In this document: positions 1 to 7,856 of the stretch, in pieces
How the letters are laid out: each line of letters opens with the position of its first letter
How positions within the stretch are numbered: position 1 is the stretch's first letter
DNA from: Lacihabitans sp. CS3-21
GTDB lineage: Bacteria > Bacteroidota > Bacteroidia > Cytophagales > Spirosomataceae
Direction of reading: 5' to 3'
Assembly (NCBI RefSeq): GCF_024343675.1
Contig: NZ_RJUD01000002.1
Location: forward strand, 1 to 64,000
Length of the DNA stretch: 64,000 nucleotides
Program-made: the position numbers and the translations under genes
The notes under the pieces: model-generated
Databases searched by the model: none
What the model was told of the DNA's origin: nothing
Seen by the model: only the letters and a program-made list of their open reading frames with translations

Positions 1-1472
1 ATCCAAATACCAAAGATGGATTTCAGTTGAGAAGAAGGCAACAAATTCTTAAAGCCATCTCAATTATTGGGAATACCACAGAATGTATGAAATCAAATAA
101 GAATCAAGCGGAGCCAATGAAAAAAGGCCCAATTTGGTCTTCTATGCCTCTTGCTGATCCATGTTCAGATTCACTTTCAGAACTTGCAGAATTTGATTTT
201 CAATTACTTCAAGACAATGTGGCCTTAACGGAAGAGGAAGGTAAATTTGCAAAAGAAATTTTGGATGTGACAAAATTTACGCTAGACGTCAAAAACAAGT
301 CTAAAGATAATAAACCTGAATCCCTTAATTTGAAACCCAATTTTGATTTACATTTAGCAAAAATGCAAGCCATAGCCGATAGATTCACAGCTCCAAAACC
401 CGAAGTAGATTCAAAGCGTTATCAAGTAGATAATGTAAGCTTAAAATTAAATGGAAAAACCACACAACTCAAGCATTTTATTTTAGGATATGAAGGTGAT
501 TTTACCATAAATCTTAATGAGTTTTCAGAAGAAAACATCAAAGACAATACTAAAGATAAACTACTTTTTGTAGGTGCCCAGGCCAGCAAAAAAGAGCTTT
601 TGGCAGTCCATGGAACAATAAAGGATGTAAAGACCGTTTACGATTATCTTAGTCCAAAAAAAGGAAAACTTACTGGAAAGCAGTTGTATGATATCTTTGT
701 TGATAAAAATGGAAAACATATTACTCCATTATCCCGCTGCGATGAAGTGGCAAAGTTAATTAATAAGTATGCGGATAAATTTGAAATAACAATGCCACTT
801 CGAATGGCTCATTTTTTAGGGCAGATAGGTACTGAGACAGGTGGATTAAAGCACACAAAAGAAATACCCTGCTACAAAGAAAAAGCAATTAGAGATAATT
901 TCGGTTATAAACATTATTGTGATTTGTTTGAAGGCTTTGATTGTGTAGATTTAGAAGCTTGTGCAACCAAAACCGAGAAAGTAAAATGTTCACAAGGGAC
1001 ACCGACAACAAAGGAAAATATTAAGCAAAAATACATCTGTACTCCTGACTTGTTCGATTATGTGTATTCTTGCTCTGCTCGATTAAAGGGGGGAGATTAT
1101 GATTTAGGTAATGGCCCACCTTCTTCAAAAGACGGTTCAACTTTTTTAGGTAGAGGATTTATACAACTAACAGGTAAATCCAACTATAAGAGTTTGAGTG
1201 ATGCTTGGAATAATGATAAGGAAAATGATAATAATAAAAAGTATTTTAATAAAAAAACATCTGATGGAGGTCATATAGACGAACTTGAGACAGACTTAGA
1301 TGTAGCCATGAAAGCAAGTATGTATTACTGGAAGTTGAAAGGTTGTAACTCTAAAGCAGATGATGATAATACTGCGGGTGTCACCAAAAAAGTAAAAGGG
1401 TCAGATGATGAAAAAGAAGTTACTAATCGTGAAAAAATTAAAAATAAAGCAATCGAAGTTTTTAAAAAATAA
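1..1472 (+). CDS. GH19-type chitinase/lysozyme-like protein, 5' end outside the window
   Basis: The reading frame is open to the left edge of the window, since codons before the TTG at 27 read on without a stop, so this is the 3' part of a longer gene. The last 240 or so residues resemble the glycoside hydrolase 19 (chitinase/endolysin) fold. A Glu in the motif GQIGTETGG (codon at 834-836) sits where GH19 enzymes carry the general acid, and later come a Cys-rich loop and the signature LGRGFIQLTGKSNY. The expected reaction is cleavage of chitin or of the sugar backbone of peptidoglycan. The 200 residues before the catalytic part are lysine-rich, have no signal peptide in the visible portion and match nothing I recognise. 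A secreted SH3-domain gene follows after 6 bases. The pair could be a cell-wall-targeting effector and its partner, or simply a lytic enzyme. The family call is fairly sure; the role is inference. Confidence 0.75.
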   Translation, partial: PNTKDGFQLRRRQQILKAISIIGNTTECMKSNKNQAEPMKKGPIWSSMPLADPCSDSLSELAEFDFQLLQDNVALTEEEGKFAKEILDVTKFTLDVKNKSKDNKPESLNLKPNFDLHLAKMQAIADRFTAPKPEVDSKRYQVDNVSLKLNGKTTQLKHFILGYEGDFTINLNEFSEENIKDNTKDKLLFVGAQASKKELLAVHGTIKDVKTVYDYLSPKKGKLTGKQLYDIFVDKNGKHITPLSRCDEVAKLINKYADKFEITMPLRMAHFLGQIGTETGGLKHTKEIPCYKEKAIRDNFGYKHYCDLFEGFDCVDLEACATKTEKVKCSQGTPTTKENIKQKYICTPDLFDYVYSCSARLKGGDYDLGNGPPSSKDGSTFLGRGFIQLTGKSNYKSLSDAWNNDKENDNNKKYFNKKTSDGGHIDELETDLDVAMKASMYYWKLKGCNSKADDDNTAGVTKKVKGSDDEKEVTNREKIKNKAIEVFKK

Positions 1473-1478
1473 ACAATT

Positions 1479-2231
1479 ATGAAATACACAAAACACTTAA
1501 TATTTGGTTTTTTATTACTCATTTCAAATTTAAGCATCGCCCAAAATCTTAAATTGTCGGATATCAAAGGGGTATGGAAAAGTGTAAAATACGAATATAA
1601 TTTCCAAGTTTTTTATGAAGACAGTGTTGCATCAATAGGGCTAAGAGATAATATAGAAATAGTGATTAGCTTTGGAAAAATTGGCTTTATGGATGAAAAT
1701 GACCCTTATTTGTTGAAAATTGATTCTATTCAAAATAATTTGGATAATGGAGATAATCCACCACTTTATATTAGAGTAAACTTAGAAGATAAAGACATAA
1801 AACATCTAAATATAAAAAACGAAAAAAGTAAAAATGGACTTTTCTATTTTGATGGAATATTAAGTAAATTAGGAATTGAAGATTATCCAATCCATGTTGG
1901 TACCAGAATGGAAATTCTCAATTCAAACGTTCATATTTATATGAAAGAGCAAGATTTACCAGCATTGTTTATTTATAAACTGCTAACAAAATACCCATTA
2001 AATATGCTAGGAAAAATGTTAGATAAAACTTTCATGAAAATTATAAGTATGAAAGCAATGATTTATTCAAACCCAAATAGAGCCACCAAGATGTACCTAC
2101 TCAAAAACGATTCAGTTGAAGTAACAGAAGAAAAAGACAATTGGCTCAAAATCAAATACTACCCAGAAAAAAATGGTGAATGGACAGGCAAAACCATCGA
2201 AGGCTGGATAAAAAAGAGTGATGTAGAATAA
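1479..2231 (+). CDS. secreted SH3-domain protein
   Basis: A 250-residue protein with a clear Sec signal peptide (about residues 1-21, ending SIAQ). A central region is unrecognised. The C-terminal 65 residues have the pattern of a bacterial SH3 domain: IYSNPN, then NDSVEV, NWLKIKYY and a final GWIKKSDVE. SH3b domains usually bind peptidoglycan or peptide stems. The gene lies 6 bases behind the GH19-type gene on the same strand, so the two are probably co-transcribed, and a hairpin terminator follows at 2259. By analogy with muralytic effectors that travel with a periplasmic partner, it may protect the producer from the upstream enzyme. That is inference from gene order only. It could equally be an independent wall-binding protein. 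Confidence 0.7.
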   Translation: MKYTKHLIFGFLLLISNLSIAQNLKLSDIKGVWKSVKYEYNFQVFYEDSVASIGLRDNIEIVISFGKIGFMDENDPYLLKIDSIQNNLDNGDNPPLYIRVNLEDKDIKHLNIKNEKSKNGLFYFDGILSKLGIEDYPIHVGTRMEILNSNVHIYMKEQDLPALFIYKLLTKYPLNMLGKMLDKTFMKIISMKAMIYSNPNRATKMYLLKNDSVEVTEEKDNWLKIKYYPEKNGEWTGKTIEGWIKKSDVE

Positions 2232-2258
2232 AAAAAATTAAATGAAAAATAGATTGAC

Positions 2259-2280
2259 AGCCTTCGGGCTATTTTTTATT
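2259..2280 (+). terminator. terminator after the GH19/SH3 pair
   Basis: A short stem AGCC-TTCG-GGCT with a stable TTCG tetraloop is followed by ATTTTTTATT. It lies 28 bases after the stop of the SH3 protein and closes the two-gene unit. Confidence 0.7.
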
Positions 2281-2289
2281 TGAAAATCT

Positions 2290-2721
2290 ACACTTACTAT
2301 TCATTGTCCAACAAAGAGTCAAGTTGGCCATTGCCTATGACATTTTTGACAAACCACCGATGCCGTTTATAATCATGCGGAGGTAATTTCGGAAACATAT
2401 AATAGTATAGCTGATTTGTGTAAGGGTATTGCAAAAAAGACCCAGAATTTAATAGATAAATTAAATAATGGTCAAAAAATAACGAAAAGAGAGACCAAAG
2501 AATTAGAAGAATTAAAAAAGCAGGCAGCCGATATAATGAATAAATCTGCTGATTATTTTTTGAAATCGCTTGTATCACAAGTATCACAACCAAATTTAGA
2601 CTTTTACCACCACAACAGAAACCGAAGCTATAACCGCAACCACAATTATTCTCATTCTGATAGAAGAGGCTCAAGATCAGGCTACGATAACAATAGCAGC
2701 GGAGGAAATCACAGAAGGTAG
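2290..2721 (+). pseudogene. probable frameshifted or decayed gene
   Basis: From the codon after a TGA at 2347-2349 the plus frame stays open to 2721. It reads as a convincing protein: charged amphipathic helices (NGQKITKRETKELEELKKQ) and then a low-complexity tail rich in His, Asn, Arg, Ser and Gly. There is no ATG; the first usable start is TTG at 2416, inside the helical part. Immediately upstream another plus frame (about 2290-2355) encodes VQQRVKLAIAYDIFDK. Joined to the downstream frame at DIFDK/TTDAVY it would make one continuous helical protein. I infer a single-base frameshift in a gene remnant. A minus-strand frame over 2297-2749 exists but has the Cys/Tyr/Leu-rich composition of a shadow. 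No family is recognised. Confidence 0.4.
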
Positions 2722-2750
2722 GATTATTAAATTGAAAACGAATTAACAAT

Positions 2751-2780
2751 AAAAAAGCAGAGCCTTGGCTCTGCTTTTTC
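2751..2780. terminator. bidirectional terminator
   Basis: Near-perfect inverted repeat with arms AAGCAGAGCC and GGCTCTGCTT, flanked by an A-run on the left and a T-run on the right. It sits between the remnant on the plus strand and the convergent Dabb-like gene on the minus strand, and can terminate both. Confidence 0.85.
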
Positions 2781-2809
2781 GATTTATATTTGTTGTACTA
2801 CTATAAAGA

Positions 2810-3211
2810 TTACTTTATATCTGCATTGATCACAAACTCCGCCTTCCACTCGTTTTTGTGTGTGTTAACGAATTTCTGATAAGACGCACTCTGCTTGAAT
2901 TTAGCAATGTCTTCTTCAGTTTTGAAGGTTAGATAGTGCATTACGTCAAAATCAGGTTTTTTGTCGCCATGGCCCACTGTGTATCCAGCGGTATAGTTCA
3001 CTATTTGTTTGTTGCTTTTTTTCAATTCCAAAAAATCTCCTATGTGTTTTTCAACTTGATCTTTGGGAGTATTTTCATTGAATTTATAACAAACCACCAT
3101 TTGTTTTTTCACTTTAGCAGGGCCAAAAGCCACGCTCCATATAAACATTGTTCCGAGGAAAGTTCCGAATAGTGCAGCTGGCACCAGGTATTTTATTAGT
3201 CTCTTGTTCAT
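2810..3211 (-). CDS. membrane-anchored Dabb-like (dimeric alpha-beta barrel) protein
   Basis: A 133-residue protein with one N-terminal hydrophobic segment (about residues 8-30) that may be an uncleaved anchor or signal. The following domain reads MVVCYKFNENTPKDQVEKHIGDF, then a DVMHYLTFKTEEDIAKF segment and a terminal KAEFVINADI strand. This is the pattern of stress-responsive A/B barrel (Dabb) proteins, small dimeric barrels that occur as stress proteins and occasional cyclases. No catalytic residues can be assigned. It is monocistronic, with a terminator shared with the convergent unit. The octamer CAAAGATA at 3242-3249 (TATCTTTG on the minus strand) is a plausible -7 element 31 bases before the start. 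Confidence 0.7.
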   Translation of the reverse strand: MNKRLIKYLVPAALFGTFLGTMFIWSVAFGPAKVKKQMVVCYKFNENTPKDQVEKHIGDFLELKKSNKQIVNYTAGYTVGHGDKKPDFDVMHYLTFKTEEDIAKFKQSASYQKFVNTHKNEWKAEFVINADIK

Positions 3212-3660
3212 TGTATTCCGAATTATATTCTGTTAACGATACAAAGATAACAAATATTCTACCAAAATGTTGCATTATTTTTATACAAAAAATAACGATA
3301 ATAAGAGTAATGGTATTTATGCAGAATAATATTTTGTTTAAATAGTTTTTGCCAAAATCTACTTTGTGTGATTATATGAATCAATTTTTAGGTATTTTCT
3401 AAATGAGCCTTTCAGTTTAAAGGGATTTATCCTAAAAAAAGCATTTTTTTCAAATTGGAGGTTTGGCTTCTTGGCTTAGTGGTTTAAAAAATGATATTTT
3501 TGAATGTTTTATGTTTAAATGTGGTGGTTGAACGTCGCCAAAGATAATTTTGATAAAAAATTCTAATTTTTTTTCGTTCTGGCCTAAAAATGAGTCATTT
3601 AAAAACTTGGCACAAAAAAAAGCAGATGTTGACACCTGCTTTTTTTTAGTTTATGTCTTC
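3212..3660. other. intergenic stretch between trx and the Dabb-like gene
   Basis: About 450 AT-rich bases without a credible gene. It holds the likely promoter of the Dabb-like gene near 3242 and the terminator of the thioredoxin unit near 3613-3647. A 61-codon minus frame at 3450-3635 has no recognisable content and runs into the terminator. Confidence 0.6.
3613..3647 (-). terminator. terminator of the DUF983-thioredoxin unit
   Basis: Hairpin GCAGATG-TTGA-CACCTGC (one mismatch), with arms extended by an A-run and a T-run of seven or more. It lies 14 bases beyond the thioredoxin stop on the minus strand. Confidence 0.8.
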
Positions 3661-3963
3661 TCAATTTAAGAATCCATTCATAACTTGTTTCAATTGAGAC
3701 AATTGTAACACGCCCGATTGTCTCCATTTCTGTTGTCCATCTTTAAAAACCATCATGGTAGGCACACCAGATATATTGTACTTCCTTTGTAAAGCGGGGT
3801 TTTTATCAATGTCAATCTTTATGATTCTTATTTTGTCGCCCATTTCACCCGCCAATTGTTTTAAAATAGGAGCCAAGGCCTTACATGGTCCGCACCATTC
3901 TGCAGAAAAATCTATCAATACAGGTTTTTCTGATTTTATCAATTCATCAAAACTTCCAGTCAT
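3661..3963 (-). CDS. trxA: thioredoxin
   Basis: A 100-residue single-domain thioredoxin with no signal peptide, so cytoplasmic. The redox-active motif WCGPC lies at residues 23-27 after the beta strand VLIDFSAE. The cis-proline segment SGVPTMMVF and the final [12 protein letters not shown] helix are in their usual places. It reduces protein disulfides using electrons from thioredoxin reductase, which is not in this window. It is 8 bases downstream of the DUF983 gene, so probably co-transcribed. The family is certain; because Bacteroidetes carry several small thioredoxins, the symbol is a best guess. Confidence 0.9.
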   Translation of the reverse strand: MTGSFDELIKSEKPVLIDFSAEWCGPCKALAPILKQLAGEMGDKIRIIKIDIDKNPALQRKYNISGVPTMMVFKDGQQKWRQSGVLQLSQLKQVMNGFLN

Positions 3964-3971
3964 TTTTATAT

Positions 3972-4355
3972 TTATTTAATTGTATCTTTTTTGTCAGGAT
4001 CATAACTTACCATAATCATCAACCACAATGAACGGGACATTCTGTAAATCCACCTTACAAGTGTAAAAGTGATGAGCAGATAAATAATTATATAAAATCT
4101 CCAATCGTATTTATCTTCAAAAAACATGTAGTAACCCACAGTGGCCGTTACAAAAAGTGCGATGTTGAGCATGTAAGAGATGTACATGGCACCATAAAAG
4201 AATCCTACCTCTTTTTCATATTTCAGCCCGCAGTTGCTGCAGTTTTTATGCATGCTAAAGATGCCTTTTAACGAAAACAAATTTGTTCTGTCGTACAATT
4301 CACCTTCGCCACACCTAGGACATTTCATTTTTACTGCCGAACCTATTTTACCCAT
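3972..4355 (-). CDS. DUF983 zinc-ribbon membrane protein
   Basis: A 127-residue protein with two CxxC pairs, MKCPRCGEG near residue 12 and [12 protein letters not shown] near residue 39. These form a probable zinc ribbon, which is followed by two transmembrane segments ([22 protein letters not shown] and [14 protein letters not shown]). This layout matches the DUF983 family, whose function is unknown. It is first in a two-gene unit with thioredoxin. The pairing could hint at redox or metal handling at the membrane, but that is inference. Confidence 0.85.
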   Translation of the reverse strand: MGKIGSAVKMKCPRCGEGELYDRTNLFSLKGIFSMHKNCSNCGLKYEKEVGFFYGAMYISYMLNIALFVTATVGYYMFFEDKYDWRFYIIIYLLITFTLVRWIYRMSRSLWLMIMVSYDPDKKDTIK

Positions 4356-4513
4356 CTATTTGTTTATTTTAATACAAATTTACCTAATTCAAAGGAGAAT
4401 TTAGTATTATTAGCTAATTAATATATGAACATATATTCATATTGAAAAATTCATTTCAATAAAAAAAACTTTTTGCGTTTGGTTTGTTACTATATTTATA
4501 AAAATACTCGAAC

Positions 4514-5200
4514 ATGCAGGATAAATTAGAGAGAATTATTGAGGCTAGAATGAAGTTGAAGGCCAGATTTGAAGAAAAAATCAAACTTTCTCCTTCCATT
4601 TCTGACGATAAACCATTGGGAAAAGGCCCCATAAATCGACATGGAATGCCGCAAACGCCAGTTGGGCAAACTTTAACAGAAAAGTGGCCGGTTTTAGACT
4701 TGGGTTATCATCCCACAGTGGAGCAAAAAAACTGGCGACTTAAGATTGACGGTGCAGTGGAGAATCCAGTTACTTTGACGTGGGAAGATTTTATGGCCTT
4801 GCCTCAAACAGATGATGTAAGCGATTTTCATTGTGTCACTACTTGGTCAAAATTGGATATGCCATGGCAAGGGGTTAGTTTTTTGGATTTGGCAGCTTTG
4901 GTAACGCCCAAACCTTCAGCTACACACGTAATGTGTTATGGATATGATACTTACACGACCAATTTGTCTATTGAAGAAGCCTTAAAGCCAGATGTTTTAT
5001 TGGTACATACAGTTTATGATGAACCTTTGGCAAAGGAACATGGTGGTCCTGTTAGAATGATTACGCCACAGCTTTATGCATGGAAAGGCTCAAAATGGAT
5101 AAAAAGAATAGAGTTTCTGGATAAAAACCAAAAGGGCTTTTGGGAAGAGCGGGGGTACTCAAACACGGCCTATCCTTGGAGAAATGACCGCTACTCTTGA
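4514..5200 (+). CDS. sulfite-oxidase-like molybdopterin oxidoreductase
   Basis: A 228-residue protein of the oxidoreductase molybdopterin-binding fold (YuiH-like group). The cofactor-ligating Cys is residue 107 in SDFHCVTTWSKLDMPW, followed by the usual HTVYDEPLAKEHGGPVRM and YAWKGSKWIKRIEFL segments. It lacks the C-terminal dimerisation domain of eukaryotic sulfite oxidase, has no haem domain, and has neither a Tat nor a Sec signal. It is therefore expected to be cytoplasmic, unlike periplasmic MsrP. The substrate cannot be told from sequence. Its 3' end overlaps the convergent kinase-like gene by 10 bases, so neither gene has room for its own terminator. Confidence 0.88.
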   Translation: MQDKLERIIEARMKLKARFEEKIKLSPSISDDKPLGKGPINRHGMPQTPVGQTLTEKWPVLDLGYHPTVEQKNWRLKIDGAVENPVTLTWEDFMALPQTDDVSDFHCVTTWSKLDMPWQGVSFLDLAALVTPKPSATHVMCYGYDTYTTNLSIEEALKPDVLLVHTVYDEPLAKEHGGPVRMITPQLYAWKGSKWIKRIEFLDKNQKGFWEERGYSNTAYPWRNDRYS

Positions 5201-6027
5201 TGATAACGAACAAGATTATCAATTGGTTTTTCTATAATTGTAGTGATTTGTAAATTGAATTCTGAGCATATTTTTTCTAGAAATTTTGAATAATAGAAGG
5301 CTACTGATCCAACAAATCCAATTTTTGTGGTTTTGATATTTGGGTACTTCAAGAGATATTTTTCCAGGAAATCTCTGAATGAATTTTCTATTATATCTTG
5401 GCAGTAAGGTTCGTGGTCATTTTCATAAAGGAAATAGGAAAAAGAAGCAAAGTATTTGTTGGGTTTATCTTGTTTATAGGCTTTATTGAGTACTTCTATT
5501 CTGTCCATTGCTCCATATTTTTCCTCAAATAAATCTCTTATATTTTTGGGCATTTCTTTGTGCAAATAATCCAACATAAGTTTTTTGCCTAAATGTCCCC
5601 CAGAACCTTCATCGCCTAACCAAAATCCTAAGGGAGGTACCTGGAATTCGATACTTTGTCCATTCCAAAAACATGAATTTGAACCAGTGCCGAGGATACA
5701 GGCTATGCCTTGTGCGTTTCCGAAAAGGGCTTTTGCGGCAGCTATGACATCAGAATAGGTGAAAATTTGGGTATTATATCCGAGTGCTTTTAATATTCCC
5801 TCTTTTATGACAGCGGATTTTGAGTCGTCCGTTATTCCGGTTCCATAAAAGTGTATTTCGTCAATTCTAACATCCCTTAATGAACCAAATCTAGGCGATA
5901 TTTCGTTACAAATTTGGTCAGCGTCTACAAAATAAGGATTGAGTCCGATTGTTTCGAAGCTTGTATTGTTTCTATCAAGAAGTCTCCAGTCTGTTTTTGT
6001 TGAGCCGCTCTCTGCTATTAATATCAT
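5191..6027 (-). CDS. BadF/BadG-type ATPase, N-acetylglucosamine-kinase-like
   Basis: From the chosen ATG the protein has 278 residues and begins MILIAESGSTKTDW, which is the first phosphate-binding strand of the actin/hexokinase fold. A second phosphate motif, ILGTGSNS (about 113-118), and GDEGSGGHLGKK (about 138) follow. This matches the BadF/BadG/BcrA/BcrD group that includes N-acetylglucosamine kinases, so the likely reaction is ATP-dependent phosphorylation of an amino sugar during recycling or catabolism. The frame is open further upstream to 6105, but that extension lacks family character and would run into the divergent M16 gene and its promoter. I therefore prefer 6027. The 3' end overlaps the convergent molybdoprotein gene. 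Confidence 0.85.
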   Translation of the reverse strand: MILIAESGSTKTDWRLLDRNNTSFETIGLNPYFVDADQICNEISPRFGSLRDVRIDEIHFYGTGITDDSKSAVIKEGILKALGYNTQIFTYSDVIAAAKALFGNAQGIACILGTGSNSCFWNGQSIEFQVPPLGFWLGDEGSGGHLGKKLMLDYLHKEMPKNIRDLFEEKYGAMDRIEVLNKAYKQDKPNKYFASFSYFLYENDHEPYCQDIIENSFRDFLEKYLLKYPNIKTTKIGFVGSVAFYYSKFLEKICSEFNLQITTIIEKPIDNLVRYHQE

Positions 6028-6031
6028 CTGC

Positions 6032-6060
6032 TTTGTTATATTTTTTTCTTTGTACCTTTG
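6032..6060 (+). promoter_or_regulatory. Bacteroidetes-type promoter of the M16 peptidase gene
   Basis: TTTG (6032-6035), 17 bases, then TACCTTTG (6053-6060), which matches the TTTG/TAnnTTTG consensus of Bacteroidetes sigma factor. The start codon of the peptidase is 31 bases downstream. It lies in the 63-base divergent gap with the kinase-like gene. Confidence 0.65.
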
Positions 6061-6090
6061 TGGTTCTTTTAGCGAAATAGAAATCGAATA

Positions 6091-7317
6091 ATGTCTGAAT
6101 ATCAATTATATACCTTGCCAAATGGCATAAGGATTGCCCACAAACAAGTTACACATACCAAGATTGTTCACTGTGGAATAATGTTAGATATTGGTAGTCG
6201 AGACGAGCAACCTCACCAAGCTGGTTTGGCCCACTTTTGGGAACACATGGCTTTCAAAGGTACAAAAAAACGCAAAGCTTATCACATAATCAATAGTTTG
6301 GAGGCAGTAGGTGGGGAGCTGAATGCTTACACCACCAAAGAGAAGATTTGTTTCTACGCTTCTATATTGGATAATTATTTTGAAAAAGCCATTGATTTAC
6401 TGACGGACATAACGTTCAACAGTGTTTTTCCTGAGAAACAACTGGAGGTAGAACGAGGGGTTATATTGGAGGAAATGTCGATGTATTTAGACTCTCCAGA
6501 GGATGCCATTCAAGATGAATTTGATACAGTTGTTTTCCCAAATCACCAATTGGGTGTAAATATTTTGGGAACAGTTGAAAGCGTCAAAGCTTTTACACGA
6601 GAGGATTTTCAGAAATTTATCGATGAAAATCTGGATACAGAAAAAATTGTAGTGTCTGTAGTGGGTAATTTAGATTTTAAAAAGGTTGTTAGCGTTGCTC
6701 AGAAATTTTTGAATGATATTCCTTTCAAAAAAACAACTAGACAAAGGATTTCTCCACTTGAATATACTGCAAAGGAAGAAGTGGTTGAAAAAAGCAATAA
6801 TCAAGCTCATGTGGCCATTGGAAGGCCATCTTTTGCTCTTAATCATCCAAGCCGTTTGCCATTTTTTGCCTTGGTGAATCTTTTAGGAGGGCCGGGCATG
6901 AACAGTAGATTTAACCTTAGTTTAAGAGAGAAACATGGCTTGGTTTATCAAATAGAAGCCAGTTATACTTCGTATTTGGATACTGGAATGTTTGCTATAT
7001 TTTTTGGAACAGATCCACAAAACTTAAACAAATCGCTAAAGTTGGTAGACAAAGAACTATATAACCTCAAGAATAAGTCGCTGGGCCAAATCCAACTAAA
7101 GACGCTCAAAGAACAATTGAAGGGACAGCTGGCGATGTCTGAGGAGAGTAAACAAGGTTATATGTTGATGATGGCCAAAAGTTTGTTGGATTTGGATAGG
7201 GTAGAGACCATTGTCAAAATATTCGATGACATTGATAATATCACAAATCCAGTTTTGATGGAATTGGCCAATGAAATGTTTGACAGCAGTTTACTTTCCA
7301 GAATGATTTATAAATAA
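6091..7317 (+). CDS. M16 family zinc metallopeptidase
   Basis: A 408-residue single-chain M16 protein. The inverted zinc motif HxxEH is HFWEH at residues 48-52, with the surrounding GLAHFWEHMAFKGTKKR typical of the family. The third ligand is expected in the EVERGVILEEMSMYLDSPED helix. The second half carries the inactive repeat, including GGPGMNSRFNLSLREKHGLVYQIEASY, which completes the clamshell. It has no signal peptide, so it resembles the cytoplasmic processing peptidases of the mitochondrial processing peptidase/YmxG type. A good promoter is just upstream and a hairpin follows the stop. The family is sure; the substrate is unknown. Confidence 0.93.
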   Translation: MSEYQLYTLPNGIRIAHKQVTHTKIVHCGIMLDIGSRDEQPHQAGLAHFWEHMAFKGTKKRKAYHIINSLEAVGGELNAYTTKEKICFYASILDNYFEKAIDLLTDITFNSVFPEKQLEVERGVILEEMSMYLDSPEDAIQDEFDTVVFPNHQLGVNILGTVESVKAFTREDFQKFIDENLDTEKIVVSVVGNLDFKKVVSVAQKFLNDIPFKKTTRQRISPLEYTAKEEVVEKSNNQAHVAIGRPSFALNHPSRLPFFALVNLLGGPGMNSRFNLSLREKHGLVYQIEASYTSYLDTGMFAIFFGTDPQNLNKSLKLVDKELYNLKNKSLGQIQLKTLKEQLKGQLAMSEESKQGYMLMMAKSLLDLDRVETIVKIFDDIDNITNPVLMELANEMFDSSLLSRMIYK

Positions 7318-7320
7318 AAA

Positions 7321-7352
7321 GGCAGCCAAATTGGCCGCCTAGTGGTTTTACT
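7321..7352 (+). terminator. hairpin after the M16 peptidase gene
   Basis: Inverted repeat GGCAGCCAA / TTGGCCGCC with a single mismatch, 4 bases after the stop codon, followed by a modest T-run (GGTTTTA). A probable terminator, though the T-tract is weak. Confidence 0.6.
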
Positions 7353-7856
7353 TTTGGGTTCTTTAGATTTTATTCTTAAAAGGTGTACATCTATAGAACA
7401 AATGAGCTAACGAACTTTAGTGTTGCTGTCTCAAATTAATATCTCAATTTACCAAAGACACTGCATTGGAAGCATTTATTTAAAATTGTTTGGAAAAAGT
7501 GGCCTAAGGAAAGGCAGACAATATCTTCAACGTTTTTGACGGATTATTTATAATTGGTTTCTTTCTGTGCTTATGACGCTTTGATTTGCAATGGTCACAG
7601 ATTTTAATTTTTTTTTATTTTGAAAAAATATTAAAGTGGAAAAAGATGATTACTCTTGAAGCTTTTCAGGCCAAAAATTCATTAATATGAGATAACTAAA
7701 TTAGCTTTTTTTTTTAAAATCTATGTGGGTTTTAAGGATTGTAATTTCTTGAAAACGAAGATGAATTTTACATTGAAAAGCTTATCTAAAATATCCTTTA
7801 AAGTTAGAGCCTTTTGAATATTAGATTGTACTAGCCTTTTGGAGATAACAAATGGA
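7353..7856. other. intergenic stretch before the serine protease gene
   Basis: About 500 AT-rich bases between the ends of two convergent genes. I see no coding frame, RNA gene or clear repeat beyond the hairpin at 7321. Confidence 0.5.

Noticed and set aside
2297-2749. 150-codon minus frame opposite the remnant
   Set aside because: Its composition (Cys, Tyr, Leu rich, no domain) is that of the shadow of the plus frame, and it runs across the terminator at 2751.
3450-3635. 61-codon minus frame near the thioredoxin terminator
   Set aside because: It overlaps a good terminator, has no promoter and shows no recognisable protein features.
6028-6105. N-terminal extension of the kinase-like protein
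   Set aside because: It would cross the promoter and start of the divergent peptidase gene and lacks family similarity; the ATG at 6027 places the phosphate motif normally.
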